A stretch of DNA of 64,000 nucleotides. Origin: Stratiolaelaps scimitus (Eukaryota > Arthropoda > Arachnida > Mesostigmata > Laelapidae). Location of the stretch: the NCBI GenBank assembly GCA_019614645.1, contig JABWDB010000003.1:18251001-18315000 (forward strand). The letters are read 5' to 3'. Both the position numbers and the translations under genes were made by a program. A model generated the notes under the pieces. The model was not told the DNA's origin and did no database searches. It saw nothing but the letters and a program-made list of their open reading frames with translations. Of the stretch, positions 24,451 through 35,642 are shown in pieces (positions within the stretch are counted from its first letter, which is position 1; each line of letters begins with the position of its first letter).

Positions 24451-25806
24451 CACATCACCGCTAAGAGAGGTTTTAGCTCCCTTCATCATAACTGTTCGAA
24501 GCAACGTTACAGACGATATGACGTTTTGACGAACAGTATCTTTCATTGCTGTGTTATCGATGAATTGAATTTCGCAAAATTATACAAATCTTCGATTCGA
24601 TTCAACATCGTATATTGATCTTTCCCGTTTGGGAGTCAAATCTGTCTTCTATTTATCGATGTTGAAGCGATACAACTACAACTGCTACCCCAAAGCAGTT
24701 GTAGGGTGTAGTCGTAGTGGTGGTAGTAGCAGTTGCCACAGACTGAGCAGCTCATAAACGATGTTTTTTTCGTTGGGTTCGGATGGGCAAATGGATACAC
24801 CAAAAACCTGACGCACTCCCATCGGATTTAGTATACAACTAATTTACAATCTCACGCCATGATGCTTGCTGTATTGTAAAAATATAGGTGTACATATACG
24901 TCTGTATTAACTCCGCCGTTCATTCACAGTTGAGACGATATTGATTCTGGACACTGTTGTTTATGCGCAAAGATGGCAGAACAGAGCGAAGCGCTCCATA
25001 CTCGGAGAAGTTCTTCGCAAGCGTTTGTCTGTGTTCGATACGCATATATTCGTAGCCTATATATAATATTTGTTGATTCATTTATTTAAATATGATAATC
25101 GGAGGTATTTTAATATGATAATCGGAGGTTAACTCTAACCTCTTGGGCAAAAAATCAACCCTACGCAAATTCAGGCACAGTGTTCATAACCACAGTGGCA
25201 TTGTCTCGCAGAACGGCGCTTGACCGCCGTTGCAGTATAGAACTTCCCCGGTGAAGACCTATTGCTGTGGGCGTGGTGGCAATCATTTTGGTTATACTAA
25301 GGGTAGCAGATCAAACGTAAGTCAGCTTATAGGATCTCTTACTGCATCCTATGGTTCGATAGGGAGAACGTAGCCTAAACATAACAAATTGTATGCTACT
25401 GGAATCTTTATGCAGAGGAATGACATACATATGTAGCATGGCCAAGGCATGACACCCTGCCCCCAACAACTTCTCCAATTATCATTGTGTATTTAAAGAC
25501 GCACAATCATGATCAATATCCGACCCAGCAATGATTGTTTCACTTAGAAAGAGGAGTTGAATGTCGACTGCCGAATCATGGCAGGGCTTGCAAAGACCTA
25601 CAGCAACTTGCGCTGTTGCAATAATTGGCAATATTCAACTTCAGCTGATCTAATCCTAAACTGTAAAATCACCTAGGGTTCCAGATATACACAAGTAGGT
25701 ATGTCTTCACGCATATGTGTGGCTAAGATTTTGTATCCATATCTGGGGCGGCTCGTTCCTGGAATTTCCATTGCAAATTAATATACGGAGTGATTTTTAC
25801 AAGGAA
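24451..25806. other. Spacer between the LINE remnant and gene D
   Basis: There is no gene visible. A two-copy direct repeat with core AATATGATAATCGGAGGT lies at about 25086-25130. The rest is AT-rich without recognisable domains. Confidence 0.5.
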
Positions 25807-25812
25807 TTTATT
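25807..25812 (-). terminator. Possible poly(A) signal of cuticle gene D
   Basis: TTTATT on plus (AATAAA on minus) lies about 200 bp after the stop codon of gene D. Confidence 0.4.
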
Positions 25813-26013
25813 TATAAACAGTGGGTTATATTAGCAAGAGCCTTCCGGCTTAGTGCGTCACCTGTCTGATATGAAATGGTGGAACGGTGATCGTATGTAA
25901 GTCAGGTGTAATTATTATACACAGGTTGGAGTTATGAGGTGAATGGGTCGTTCCCATCCAATGAAGTGTTATGAAGCTCAACTGAAGAGTAGAACGGTTT
26001 CCCGACTTAGTAG

Positions 26014-27747
26014 TTAACCTTGACTAGGCTGACGGCTCTGCGCACCCGCGAATGTACCATACGTCGGCAACGCCACCTGAATTTGATGAATTTAGAGTGT
26101 TAATATTATTATTATTATTATCATCATGATTATGAAATAAGCAAACACTCTGCTGGCACTTAGTGATTTCTAATGATGCAAATTGTATACAAGGTTTGGC
26201 ATGTTTATAAGATAACAACTAAAATGTGCCACGTTTTTTTTCATATCAAGTGCATTTTTCATGGGCTAGTAGGAAATAATCGTGTGATTATTATTTATAC
26301 TCGAAGTAAAAATTCATTTGAGATTCGATCTTTGCAGATCTTAATTTGCCGCACAAAAATGTCAACGATCCTATATGGTGGTGGTCTGCGAACTCCGGCG
26401 TCGTTATACTCGTCTCCGAAGTGCAACACTGTAAGCTCTCAAGTAAACGTTGCTCACTTGAGCAAACTGCTATCAAACTACTAAGAACCTCTAAGATCGC
26501 GTATGCAGCGGGACATCGAAGCAACAAGACGTCTGCAATCACCAGTAAATTCATGAATTAGTCGATAGAAGGGTTGTTAACGGGTTTAGCCGAACCCTCC
26601 CTGGCGGTGGTCAAGGTAATTTATAAGAAGGTATCCGACAAGATCTAAATACATCCAGCATCGTCCATGCTGATCATTTATAGACATTGTCGCATTTGTT
26701 CTCCATGCTTCGCTTACCCGGCTATCAATCGCCTGGACCTGAGCGCGCTCGGAGACCACTAGCGGCGCCTCAACATGCGCCGGGGCAAATGGTCCGTACT
26801 TGAGGGCAGCGTCATGTCCAGAAATGGCGGTCGATCCAATATAGACGTCGTTGGGGTTCTTCGATTCGGTGCCGAGCTCATCGGTGGTCACGTCAGCCCG
26901 ATATCCGTTCTCATCAGCAATGTACTTGACTACACGAACTCGGCCATCACCGAGATTGATCGAGTACTCGCCTTCGACACGGCCAGACTCGTCGCGTTTC
27001 TCCGCGTGACCATGTGATCCGTTTGTGTCATCCAACTGGTAGCCGTACTCGTACGGTTGAGGAGGCCCGTAATTTGCGGCTCCTGCAGCGCCACTTTGAT
27101 ACAGGCTTGCCCTAGGCTGGGTCACGCCCCCGACACGTAGCTGGATCCCGTTGCCGTTTTGTGCCCATGAGCCGCACCCAAACAAGGCGACCGAGATCGA
27201 CACAACGATGCTGGACTGCAAACAAAAATGAGAAAAAGTCTATGTGTCTTTCTGATTTCATTCAAAAAACAAGAATTCCTCTAACAGCCGTTACCATCAT
27301 CAAACATTCACGAAGTCTACACGCCAGCTAATGCATTGCCTCGAGAACAGCATTGCATCGATTAAATACGGTGCCCTAGACTCCTGAGCCGAAGGAGGCT
27401 CGAAGACGGCTGTTCCCAGCTCCCGCGGGCACAACCTGGTCCATACAATATCTCGTTGTGAATAAAGCGAACTTCTACTATGGTCATGTAGCGACACCAG
27501 GCTCCTCCGTTATTCCTCTCGTTTCGTTCATATTTTTTTGTGCGCTTAGCCAAAGAACTCTCTACGAATGCTCAAACAGATGAACTCCCGCCACCAGTGC
27601 AGCGATTCCAGTCTAAGTATAGATATATATATAAGAACAAGTCTCGATCTCTGTCGTAGCACCGTGTATGAGGGTCGCTTTGACAATCTTAGCAGAGGCG
27701 GCCTGAATCGTCGAAGGGTAAAATCACAACACTACCTTGAAGAACAT
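26014..27747 (-). CDS. Cuticle gene D: RR chitin-binding cuticle protein
   Basis: This is a secreted cuticle protein of 190 aa and the close paralogue of gene C. Exons in transcript order are 27747-27736 (ATG TTC TTC AAG, then GTAGTG), 27215-26718 and 26076-26014, all phase 0. The signal peptide ends near GSWA before QN. The RR domain has the same sequence as gene C over most of its length, with YEYGYQLDD, GEYSINLGDGRVRVVKYIAD and ENGYRADV. The last exon encodes VALPTYGTFAGAQ and a short polar tail. Its donor after exon 2 is a normal GTAAGC, unlike the GC donor of gene C. Near-identity to C is limited to exon 2 and about 90 bp of intron 1; the first and last exons are clearly different. Confidence 0.9.
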
Positions 27748-27787
27748 GATTCAGATGTGTATGACTCTGAAACGCGGTCGCCCCTTC

Positions 27788-27795
27788 AATATATA
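27788..27795 (-). promoter_or_regulatory. TATA box of cuticle gene D
   Basis: On the minus strand TATATATT lies 48 bp before the ATG. It supports the distant 12-nt first exon, which would otherwise be hard to place. Confidence 0.6.
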
Positions 27796-29427
27796 CCTCC
27801 CAGCTTCAGACAGCAGCTTCAAACGTCATCACGACTTAGTTGGATGATGATGATGATGATCACTATTTGTAAAATTGTAGCCCCGAATATCGTCAGGGTC
27901 ACGTGTCACGAAATCAATCACTTTCGCTCGCATCATACGTAATCGATTTCTAGCCTACACTGTAGACGCGCGTCATCCCCGATGTGCATTGCAGTATCAT
28001 AGCACAACCATCAAAACACTATGTACTAGAATCTTTAGTTATCAGATATTCAATCAATCACTGACAGAAGTCATCTGATGTTGCTGGCAGAGCAACAACA
28101 ACCAGCTCATGCTAAAGATACAGGGTGCCAACAACAGCAAGTCGCGCCTGTTGTCGTTGTCGTGGCTGATCAACAATCGATGGCCGATTTCAGAAGGGTG
28201 AAAATAATTAGCATGCGCATGTGTCTTTACGGAAAATCACGTCATATATATATATATATATATATACATTTGTATATTTTCGGATTTAGTTCCGCATATA
28301 CACTATTTCATATATGGTAGTTGTCGCTGTGTTGGTACGTAAAAAGCACAGGCTAGGAAGGATACTTAAGAATTTTCGGTTATTTTATTAAAGCAGATAA
28401 TCTGTGCGCATATTCCTTCCGTTGATAGCGTACATTTATTGTTATAAAATTCTATGGTCAAGTATGTTCTAGTTGATACCTGAGGCCTTCTGGGGGTTAC
28501 GCCTATATTCTATTTACGTCTGAGGGTGGGGAGGGGCATCACAACGACTGAACCCAGACCTCCCCTCTGTTCCCCTGGATCCTCCGCCTCCAACTCAGGT
28601 GTGGTCACGTTCAGGTTATGACGAGGTGTTTATAATGATTGGATGAGCTACTTATAGCAACGAAAGATGGGAGTGTTTACGTGAAGATACGACAAGTAAT
28701 GAAATCAATCGACTTTATAGGCAATTATTTTGTATCTTACTCTTCAAGTGGCTTTACGTGAGCTAGGAAAGGCAAAGACAATATTGGCATGGCATGATCT
28801 CTCACGAATGCTCATTTATACAACAATCGATATATATATATACATATATATATATATACATACATATAACGGCTACTGTTTACCGACAATTGGCTCTTCA
28901 CAGTCGCACCGAGGAATTCTCGATTTCTACGTGCTCAATTAGAGTAAACAGGTGACAACGATATTTATATCGTCATTTTCAACCTAAACGATGCAATAAA
29001 TAACTGATGAACCATTACTGTTTATCATAGCACATAAACATACTATAAACAGAGCACATCTACCTGCGTTCGTGTTAAAGCGCGCTGCTAGAACAGTGAC
29101 TTCAGTTCGTACCGTCTGGCTGTTTAGGCGACGCCTCTGTGCGCCACTCGGTGATTCGCTTGATTCTTAATGTCATATTTGTGACAACTGAACAATCAGG
29201 GACAGTCGAATGTCTCCATTCTCTTCCACCAGATCGATTTCGCGCGAATCACGTACACTTGGCCGAGATTCGGTTGTGCCAATGTAATGCTCATTTTAGC
29301 GCGCGCCAGCCGTTCGCATATCCGGAGAGAGATTAGTTGGCGTAACGATATTTTCGATAACACCGATAATACGAATAATACTGACATAAGATTACACTTT
29401 TGACAGATGTGCTAATGTTTGCTAATC

Positions 29428-29504
<77 letters not shown>

Positions 29505-30222
29505 GTTGTATCGAAGTTAAAAACGAGCCTGTAGTTATTAAACACTTAGTAATTCACTCTCCTGATGCTGTGACGTTAAAGCGTCTCGCCGTTAAACGAC
29601 GACACGAGACTGTGCTCAATAATTAGCCGTCTTGGGAAGCATTCGAAATGAGTCAGGCTGAACGGTCTTTGGCTGGCGATTAATTTTTTCTTCGCCCGGA
29701 CGAGATATGAGGGGAACATTTGGTAGGATCAGATGTTTGGTCTCTCCTGGACGTTTTAATTTGCTAACTACCCCTTCACGTCTTTCATGTAACGGGCAAG
29801 ATGAGTGGTTTACCGAAGATAGTTGGCGTGTCAATGGTCAACAATAGGCTCTCCCCACAACAGGGGTTGCTAGCGATTCATTTGTGACACAGAGTAAATA
29901 GTCACGGTTCACTAGAGGTAGAAAAGGAAATCGCTGCGGAGTCCCGCGCAGAAAAGGCGCACATCTTCGATTCTCTGATTTCGAAAATGCTTTCTATTTA
30001 AGATCGGTTTTACGCGGCGAGCGATAACCGCTTAAACGGAACCTGCATATATGTACAAACACTATTTCTCGTCTGAACTTCTACAAGCCGCCGGGTCGAA
30101 TATTCGTAAACGTGGTATACGAGGTTACACACGGCTATAAGGAGAACCCCAGTAACGCGAATCAGTAGAAGAAGTTACAGCGAATTTCCAAAACTATGGC
30201 ATAAGTATACGATATACATATA
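27796..30222. other. Region between gene D promoter and the SINE
   Basis: There is no confident gene. It holds (TA)n tracts near 28243-28266, 28831-28866 and 29427-29497, and CAA/CAG-rich sequence near 28088-28145. A minus-strand open frame at 29616-29834 (72 codons, Lys/Pro-rich) looks mildly coding-like but matches nothing I know. Confidence 0.5.
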
Positions 30223-30390
30223 AGTCAGCGCTGTGGCTTGGACGGCTGAGTCTCTGGCTGTCGAAGGCTAGAGGCGGCCGGTTCGAGTCCCACTGCACGA
30301 TGAGGATTATAAGGGAGCTTAAACATTGTGAAATTGCAGCTCCTTTAATAAACCAATAAAGCTTTACCTTTACCGTTCGCCCTAAACAAC
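30223..30390 (+). repeat. tRNA-derived SINE with LINE-like 3' tail (family 1)
   Basis: The 5' part is tRNA-like, with an A-box-like TGGCTTGGACGG (30234-30245) and a full B box GGTTCGAGTCC (30280-30290), the internal Pol III promoter. The 3' part (from about 30313) matches the 3' end of the intact LINE: AAACATTGTGAAATTGCAG here (30321-30339) against AAGCATTGTAAAATTGCAG there, both followed by an AATAAACC-like stretch. The copy ends near a TTTACC doublet. This design suits mobilisation in trans by the LINE-encoded reverse transcriptase. Confidence 0.75.
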
Positions 30391-30831
30391 AACGAAGCCT
30401 TCGCATTGTTCAAACACATAAATTCCTCAACCTGGTTGAAGGATCTTCGCACGCAGAATCTGTCCTTATCATCGGCCTCAAACAATACAGTGTGATTAAG
30501 CCATAATAGTTCGCACAGCTTTTGCACAAAACAGATATCACAGCTATCGTGCACGGCACGCCGCCTTTCATGTGTGTTAGCCATTTAATACGAACGTAAG
30601 CAGGCGTACACGTTAACAGCTCAAAGGGATCGTGATATACAATAGTATACAACGATCGACAACTTGAGTCAGCGGGACCCTTTTGCAGAAAATAAAAGCA
30701 CGAGGGATCTGGATTTTCGTCGCTGAAACATTTTGGACGTATAGAAGCCACAATGTTACCCCGACTTGATTCTACCTGTAATTTACCAGCTAGGTTGGCG
30801 TTTTGTATACCGATTCAGCCTACTGTTATGA
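30391..30831. other. Short spacer between SINE and LINE
   Basis: No gene or repeat is recognised. The minus-strand open frames at 30345-30751 have no identifiable domain. Confidence 0.4.
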
Positions 30832-31068
30832 TTTTTTTTTTTTTTTTTTTTTTAACATTTGCGGTTTATTTCCGGAACTGCAATTTTACAATGCTTAAGT
30901 TCTCGATTAAAAAATAGGGTAAAAGTAAGAGTGTATTATCAACAAATTGTTCATGCAATTACGATTTCACAATTATAATAGATTATTCTGTCAACAGATA
31001 TTTACATTCACTCAAATTATTTACAATTCACAATATTCAGGGTATCTAATTCACACAATTATATAACA

Positions 31069-34059
31069 TTATAACTGCAATATTTTCTTTATCTCCTTGG
31101 CAAACTTCCTGGTAGATGTGAGCTCCCTAACCTCCTTCGGGAGCGAGCTCCAAACCAACGGCATCTGATAAGCCAGAGACTGGCAAGTAGTTACCCTGAC
31201 GGCTGTAGGTAGTACAAACTCTGTTGCCCGGCGAGAAGTTTTTCTGTCGACGGCCACAATGGGGAACGCGACATCGGACGGTATTATACCCTTGATCATT
31301 TTGAAAGCCAGAATCGCGGTGGAAACCTGACTTAACTTATCCACGGTGAGGAGTTTGTACCTGCCATAGAGATCGGTAACAGATTCTCTGCGGGACCTTC
31401 CAAACACTGCTCGAAGTGCATCATTTTGAATTACTCTCCCTCTACCTACTACCTCTTTATATCCATTGCCCCAGATGGACATGACATATCCCAACGTCGG
31501 TATTAGCAAGGAATTGTAGACAAGCAAGAGGCAATTCTTCGGAAATCCAAGCTCTCGAAGACGTCGAATGCGAGCAATTACAGCGTAGCATTTAGGAGTG
31601 ATAGCTCTCAAATGGGCAGACCATTTGAGATGCTTATGCAACAAAAGACCGAGGCATTTAGCCGTATCCGATAACGACACCTGCTCACCACAAAATAAAA
31701 CTGAGTCTACCGGTCTCCTTCTCTGAGGTGTACAAAACAGAGTAAGGCAGGTTTTCCCCGCATTGACGACTAGACCAAATCTCCCAAAAATCTTTACTAC
31801 ATACTCTACTTTCTCTATCGCAAGCAGTAACTCTGTTTGGTCCGCCGATGGTCTGATGCGAAACAGGAGTGTCGTGTCGTCTGCGTACGTAATTGTCTTA
31901 CAGGGAACAACCTTCGCTATCTTTAATAAGATAAAATTAATCAGAATGATAAACATAAAGGGCCCCATGATGGACCCCTGTGGAGTCCCAATGTTAAGGA
32001 CTTCCCAAGACGATGTCACCGACCCAACTTTCACGGCCTGCCGCCTGTCCATCAGATACGACCTGAACCAGCATAACACCATGTCGTTGCATCCAAGATG
32101 TTCGAGCATTTGCAAGAAGAGGGAGTGACGTAAACAGTTGAACGCCGCCGCTATATCCAAGAAAACCCCGAGGCACAGGTACTTGGATTCCAGCGCTGTA
32201 GACACTTCGTGGCATAAATGCGCAAGGGCCAAGTCGGTTGAGCGGGACTTGCGAAAACCAAATTGGCATGGTGAGAAGAAGTTCAGGGCAGAGAGATGTC
32301 GATCTAAACTCACAGTAACAATCTTCTCAATGACCTTAGATAAGTAATCAACTAACGATATGGGTCGATAGTTGCCGACTAGTTTCCGATCACCTTTATT
32401 TTTAAACAACGGAATAACCCATGCATCTTTCAGCTTACGGGGAAAAGACCCAGTACGAAGAGATAGGTTGATGAGATGAGTTAGTGGGCGCGCCAAGACA
32501 ATAGAAGCTACTTTTATCAACCGACTTGGAATACCAGTTACGCCAACGCCCCACGAGGCCTTCGTAACTTCCATAATCCTCTGTACCTCAAATTCCTTGA
32601 CTACCGGAAAAGTAAAAGTTCTCTTAGGAAACGGCCAGATAGTTTCAAGTTCCTGGCTGATATCATCCTCCAATTGAATGCCAGATACCGTCTTCGTTCC
32701 TACCGACGCAAAATGTCTATTGAGCTCATCTGCGACGGCCTGAGGTGTCTCCAGAATACCTGTGGGGATCTCCAGCGCTCGCGGAAGCCCAGCAATCTTA
32801 TTAGTTCTACCACAGGACGAGTTGATGAACTTCCACAGCTGCGTGGAATTCCCTTTAAAGCTAGTGAAGCGTCTCTTATAAAATGAGAAACGGTCCCGCC
32901 GAAGAGCACGCCTATATCTAAGAAGACAACGATAATAGGCTGATTTCGACTCTAGTGACTTGTCACGGAGATGCCGGCGATAAGCTTTATTGACTGAAAG
33001 CCTTAATCGACGGAGGCCTGGGGAAAATTTAAATCTACTATGGGGACTCGACTCAGAACAGGTGGTCGGGGTAAAACTACTATTATATACCCTGTTAAGC
33101 ACGTGACCAAAACAATCGAGAGCAGTGTCAGCGTCGTTTGCATCATATACACTAAGCCAACTGAGCTTGCATAACCGCTCTTTGAAGAGCAGGACGCTCT
33201 CCTTGTCGTGTGTTATCCTCTCATCTGGTGTTTCGGACAGTGCACTCCTAGGACTAGCGGAGATTCTGCCCGCGACCGTAATGATAACCGGGTAGTGATC
33301 AGAGAACAACGGCGTGCGCCAGACCACAGGAGAGATATCAAGGAAATCTTCGCAGTTCTTAATAGCTATGTGATCAATGCATGTGCCAGATCTGGGACGA
33401 GTTACCTTATCGATGATAAGTTGGAAGTCTCTAGAGGAAAAAAACGTCGAGTAACTATCACCCGTCAACGATCTCGCCATAAGATTGACGTTCGAGTCGC
33501 CCAAAACGATGCATGGCAGTGTAGAACCAACTGGAAGAATCTCCTCCAGTCCGTCAAGGAGCCTCTCACAGGCAAGGAAGTGATTTGAGTAGAAGCCAAT
33601 AATGTGTCCCTCAAAGCTACTCTTCCTGATATGTGCTTTCACTACCTGCACCGTGCCATCCGCGTTTGTTCTGGATTCAGAAGATAGGATGTTACAAGTA
33701 CGACGAACAAACATTCCCACGCCGCCGCCGTGTCTCCCATTTTCACGAGCAGATCCAATGTAATTGAAGTCAGCGATACCATATCCGTCAAAGTCAACCA
33801 GTTTAAGCCAAGTCTCACTTACCACCACTACATCGAGCCCGTCACCCTCATCTTCCAGGAGATCGGCCAAGGTCTCTAACTGTCCGGCTTTCTTTAGTCC
33901 ACCTGTACCGGCATTGAAATGCATGACTGTCAGATTGCTAAACACTCGTGCTCTCTCAGAGTTAAAACCCACTACCTTAAACTCAGGGGTTCCGTCCCAC
34001 TCCCTACATTTATTGACATTATTTCTACTATATACATTATCACTGACAAAACAATTCAT
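31069..34059 (-). CDS. LINE ORF2: endonuclease and reverse transcriptase
   Basis: This protein of 996 aa nicks target DNA and copies element RNA into the nick. The endonuclease (about residues 43-265) shows the expected landmarks: N49 in HFNAG, E82 in SETW, GDSN at 187-190, IDH at 228-230 and SDHY at 253-256. The reverse transcriptase (about 480-790) has motif A with D635 in FLDIAAAF, TPQGS at 692-696 and YADD at 725-728, so the catalytic aspartates are present. The C-terminal region after 800 has no RNase H that I can see. Its ATG overlaps the ORF1 stop as ATGA (34056-34059). Residues match a functional enzyme; activity is not shown. Confidence 0.92.
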   Translation of the reverse strand: MNCFVSDNVYSRNNVNKCREWDGTPEFKVVGFNSERARVFSNLTVMHFNAGTGGLKKAGQLETLADLLEDEGDGLDVVVVSETWLKLVDFDGYGIADFNYIGSARENGRHGGGVGMFVRRTCNILSSESRTNADGTVQVVKAHIRKSSFEGHIIGFYSNHFLACERLLDGLEEILPVGSTLPCIVLGDSNVNLMARSLTGDSYSTFFSSRDFQLIIDKVTRPRSGTCIDHIAIKNCEDFLDISPVVWRTPLFSDHYPVIITVAGRISASPRSALSETPDERITHDKESVLLFKERLCKLSWLSVYDANDADTALDCFGHVLNRVYNSSFTPTTCSESSPHSRFKFSPGLRRLRLSVNKAYRRHLRDKSLESKSAYYRCLLRYRRALRRDRFSFYKRRFTSFKGNSTQLWKFINSSCGRTNKIAGLPRALEIPTGILETPQAVADELNRHFASVGTKTVSGIQLEDDISQELETIWPFPKRTFTFPVVKEFEVQRIMEVTKASWGVGVTGIPSRLIKVASIVLARPLTHLINLSLRTGSFPRKLKDAWVIPLFKNKGDRKLVGNYRPISLVDYLSKVIEKIVTVSLDRHLSALNFFSPCQFGFRKSRSTDLALAHLCHEVSTALESKYLCLGVFLDIAAAFNCLRHSLFLQMLEHLGCNDMVLCWFRSYLMDRRQAVKVGSVTSSWEVLNIGTPQGSIMGPFMFIILINFILLKIAKVVPCKTITYADDTTLLFRIRPSADQTELLLAIEKVEYVVKIFGRFGLVVNAGKTCLTLFCTPQRRRPVDSVLFCGEQVSLSDTAKCLGLLLHKHLKWSAHLRAITPKCYAVIARIRRLRELGFPKNCLLLVYNSLLIPTLGYVMSIWGNGYKEVVGRGRVIQNDALRAVFGRSRRESVTDLYGRYKLLTVDKLSQVSTAILAFKMIKGIIPSDVAFPIVAVDRKTSRRATEFVLPTAVRVTTCQSLAYQMPLVWSSLPKEVRELTSTRKFAKEIKKILQL

Positions 34060-35642
34060 AACTTAGCTAGCACTGGTTTTTTACCACCACCCAACCCAAG
34101 AGAGGATATGATTGATATCAGCGGACCAAGAGTATCCAGGAGCCCCATTAGGTTCTTTGCCGCTAGCGGAGATATCGCTTTAAGAATTTTTACAACGGGC
34201 TGCAATGCGGAAAGCATCTTTCTTCCTGGGGCACTGTTCTTCCGAAGCGACTTGCGACGAACTACCGACTTCTTGATCTTCGCCTTAACTGTTGCTTTCG
34301 TACACGGGATTTCTTTCGTCTGTGGCAGGTTTACTTTAATTGCAGTCTCACCAGATGAGCCCACCACTAGCGCCCTAGCTACCGCTGCATACGACCGCTT
34401 CGTAGATTCGCCCAACTCTCCTCCATTTGGAACATCTACGCTTGGTTGTGTAGAAGGTGTGGTACTCGACGATGGAACCGCAGAAGGTTGCGAACACACT
34501 ACCTCAACCGTGCTGGCCTCAGGTAGTTGGTCCCTTATCTGCAGTACTAGACGCCTTTCCATGAACGCTTTGCGTTTTTCCAGTTCACAGACCCACAGCG
34601 GACAAGTAGAGGATGTAGCAGCGTGCGCTCCTTTACAATTGACACACTTAGGGCTGTTTTTACATGCTAAAGCTAGGTGCCCTGGTCTTCCGCAGTTTCT
34701 GCAGACTACTTCGTTCTGGCAGTCAGCGGCGATGTGTCCTAATCTCTGGCACTTAAAGCACGTTACTGGATTACCAGCATACATAACAACCTTATGAGAC
34801 ATGTATGCTAAACGTACTTCCGGGGGCGGGATTCTTGAAAACTGCAGAAGAACTCTGTCTGTGGGGAACGAACGTAGTTGACCCTCCCTGGATCTCCTCA
34901 TTATCTCTCGCTTCACCGCCACGACCCCATCCGCTGACAGAGCATCTAGAATTTCATTCTCCGTAAAGCCCTTGTCTACCTGAGTGATTCTCGCCCAGTT
35001 GAGCTCTAACTCACGGCACTTAGCTATTACTGGAACGTTCAGTAAAGTGGAAAGCTCCGTTATAGCCTTGGCTTCACCAACGGTGTCTACCCGAACGAAA
35101 ATGACACCTTGTCTCGATTGCGGTTTAGTTTTCGGGAACAATCTGTACACCTCACCACAAAGGGCCAGAAGGCTACCTTCAAAAGGTTCACTGGTGACAG
35201 ATTTCGAGCCATCCGCCAACTTTTTTTCTACTTTTTGTGAGATTGTAACACGAAATACACTTGCCATGTTATTCTCATCAGTTCTAATCGCCTTAATTTG
35301 AGCTTTCACTTTATCAATCCTCCTTGCTGTATCACGACGAAGCACCTGTCTCCATTCCGGGGTAGAGACCGGGTCACTCATTTGAGAGTCTACCGGCTCA
35401 ACACCCTCGCAATTGGGCTCGACCGTGAGTTCCATGACCGTATCAGCCGATTTCTCTCCTGCTGTCACCACGCTCCGTGCAACAGATGCCTCAATCGCCA
35501 ACTTCTTCCGGCCCGATGCTGCAGCTGCTCTCTCCTTCGCTATCTCCTTCGAGCTTTTCTGAACACCCACACTTCTCGTCACCATTGATGTCGGCGCTCT
35601 TACCCTCCCCATAGGGAGGCGACAATCAGAAGAGCCCGCCAC
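34056..35642 (-). CDS. LINE ORF1: zinc-knuckle nucleic-acid-binding protein
   Basis: This protein of 528 aa is expected to coat element RNA in the cytoplasm and help reverse transcription. Three CCHC-type knuckles follow one another: C295-C298-H303-C308, C314-C317-H322-C327 and C333-C336-H340-C347 (the last with altered spacing). The N-terminal 110 residues are basic and Ser/Ala-rich; residues 120-290 resemble an RRM-like or gag-like region, though that is not certain from sequence alone. The C-terminus (about 430-528) is Lys-rich and then hydrophobic. The start at 35642 is the first ATG of the open frame. The TGA stop overlaps the ORF2 start. Confidence 0.88.
   Translation of the reverse strand: MAGSSDCRLPMGRVRAPTSMVTRSVGVQKSSKEIAKERAAAASGRKKLAIEASVARSVVTAGEKSADTVMELTVEPNCEGVEPVDSQMSDPVSTPEWRQVLRRDTARRIDKVKAQIKAIRTDENNMASVFRVTISQKVEKKLADGSKSVTSEPFEGSLLALCGEVYRLFPKTKPQSRQGVIFVRVDTVGEAKAITELSTLLNVPVIAKCRELELNWARITQVDKGFTENEILDALSADGVVAVKREIMRRSREGQLRSFPTDRVLLQFSRIPPPEVRLAYMSHKVVMYAGNPVTCFKCQRLGHIAADCQNEVVCRNCGRPGHLALACKNSPKCVNCKGAHAATSSTCPLWVCELEKRKAFMERRLVLQIRDQLPEASTVEVVCSQPSAVPSSSTTPSTQPSVDVPNGGELGESTKRSYAAVARALVVGSSGETAIKVNLPQTKEIPCTKATVKAKIKKSVVRRKSLRKNSAPGRKMLSALQPVVKILKAISPLAAKNLMGLLDTLGPLISIISSLGLGGGKKPVLAKL

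Larger units (their letters stand above)
30832..35642 (-). mobile_element. Intact non-LTR retrotransposon (LINE, Jockey/CR1-like)
   Basis: Read on the minus strand, the element has ORF1 (35642-34056), ORF2 (34059-31069), a 3' UTR of about 215 bp and a 22-nt poly(A) tail (T run at 30832-30853). Neither ORF is interrupted, so this copy is recent and may be active. ORF2 has an apurinic-type endonuclease and a reverse transcriptase with YADD; I see no RNase H. The 5' UTR probably extends past 35642, but I could not find its border or a target-site duplication. It lies about 2 kb upstream of cuticle gene E. The clade is a judgement from domain order. Confidence 0.9.

Noticed and set aside
33919..34797. 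Plus-strand 292-codon open frame
   Set aside because: It is antisense to the LINE ORF1/ORF2 junction and has no domain; the minus-strand frames have clear zinc knuckles and endonuclease motifs.
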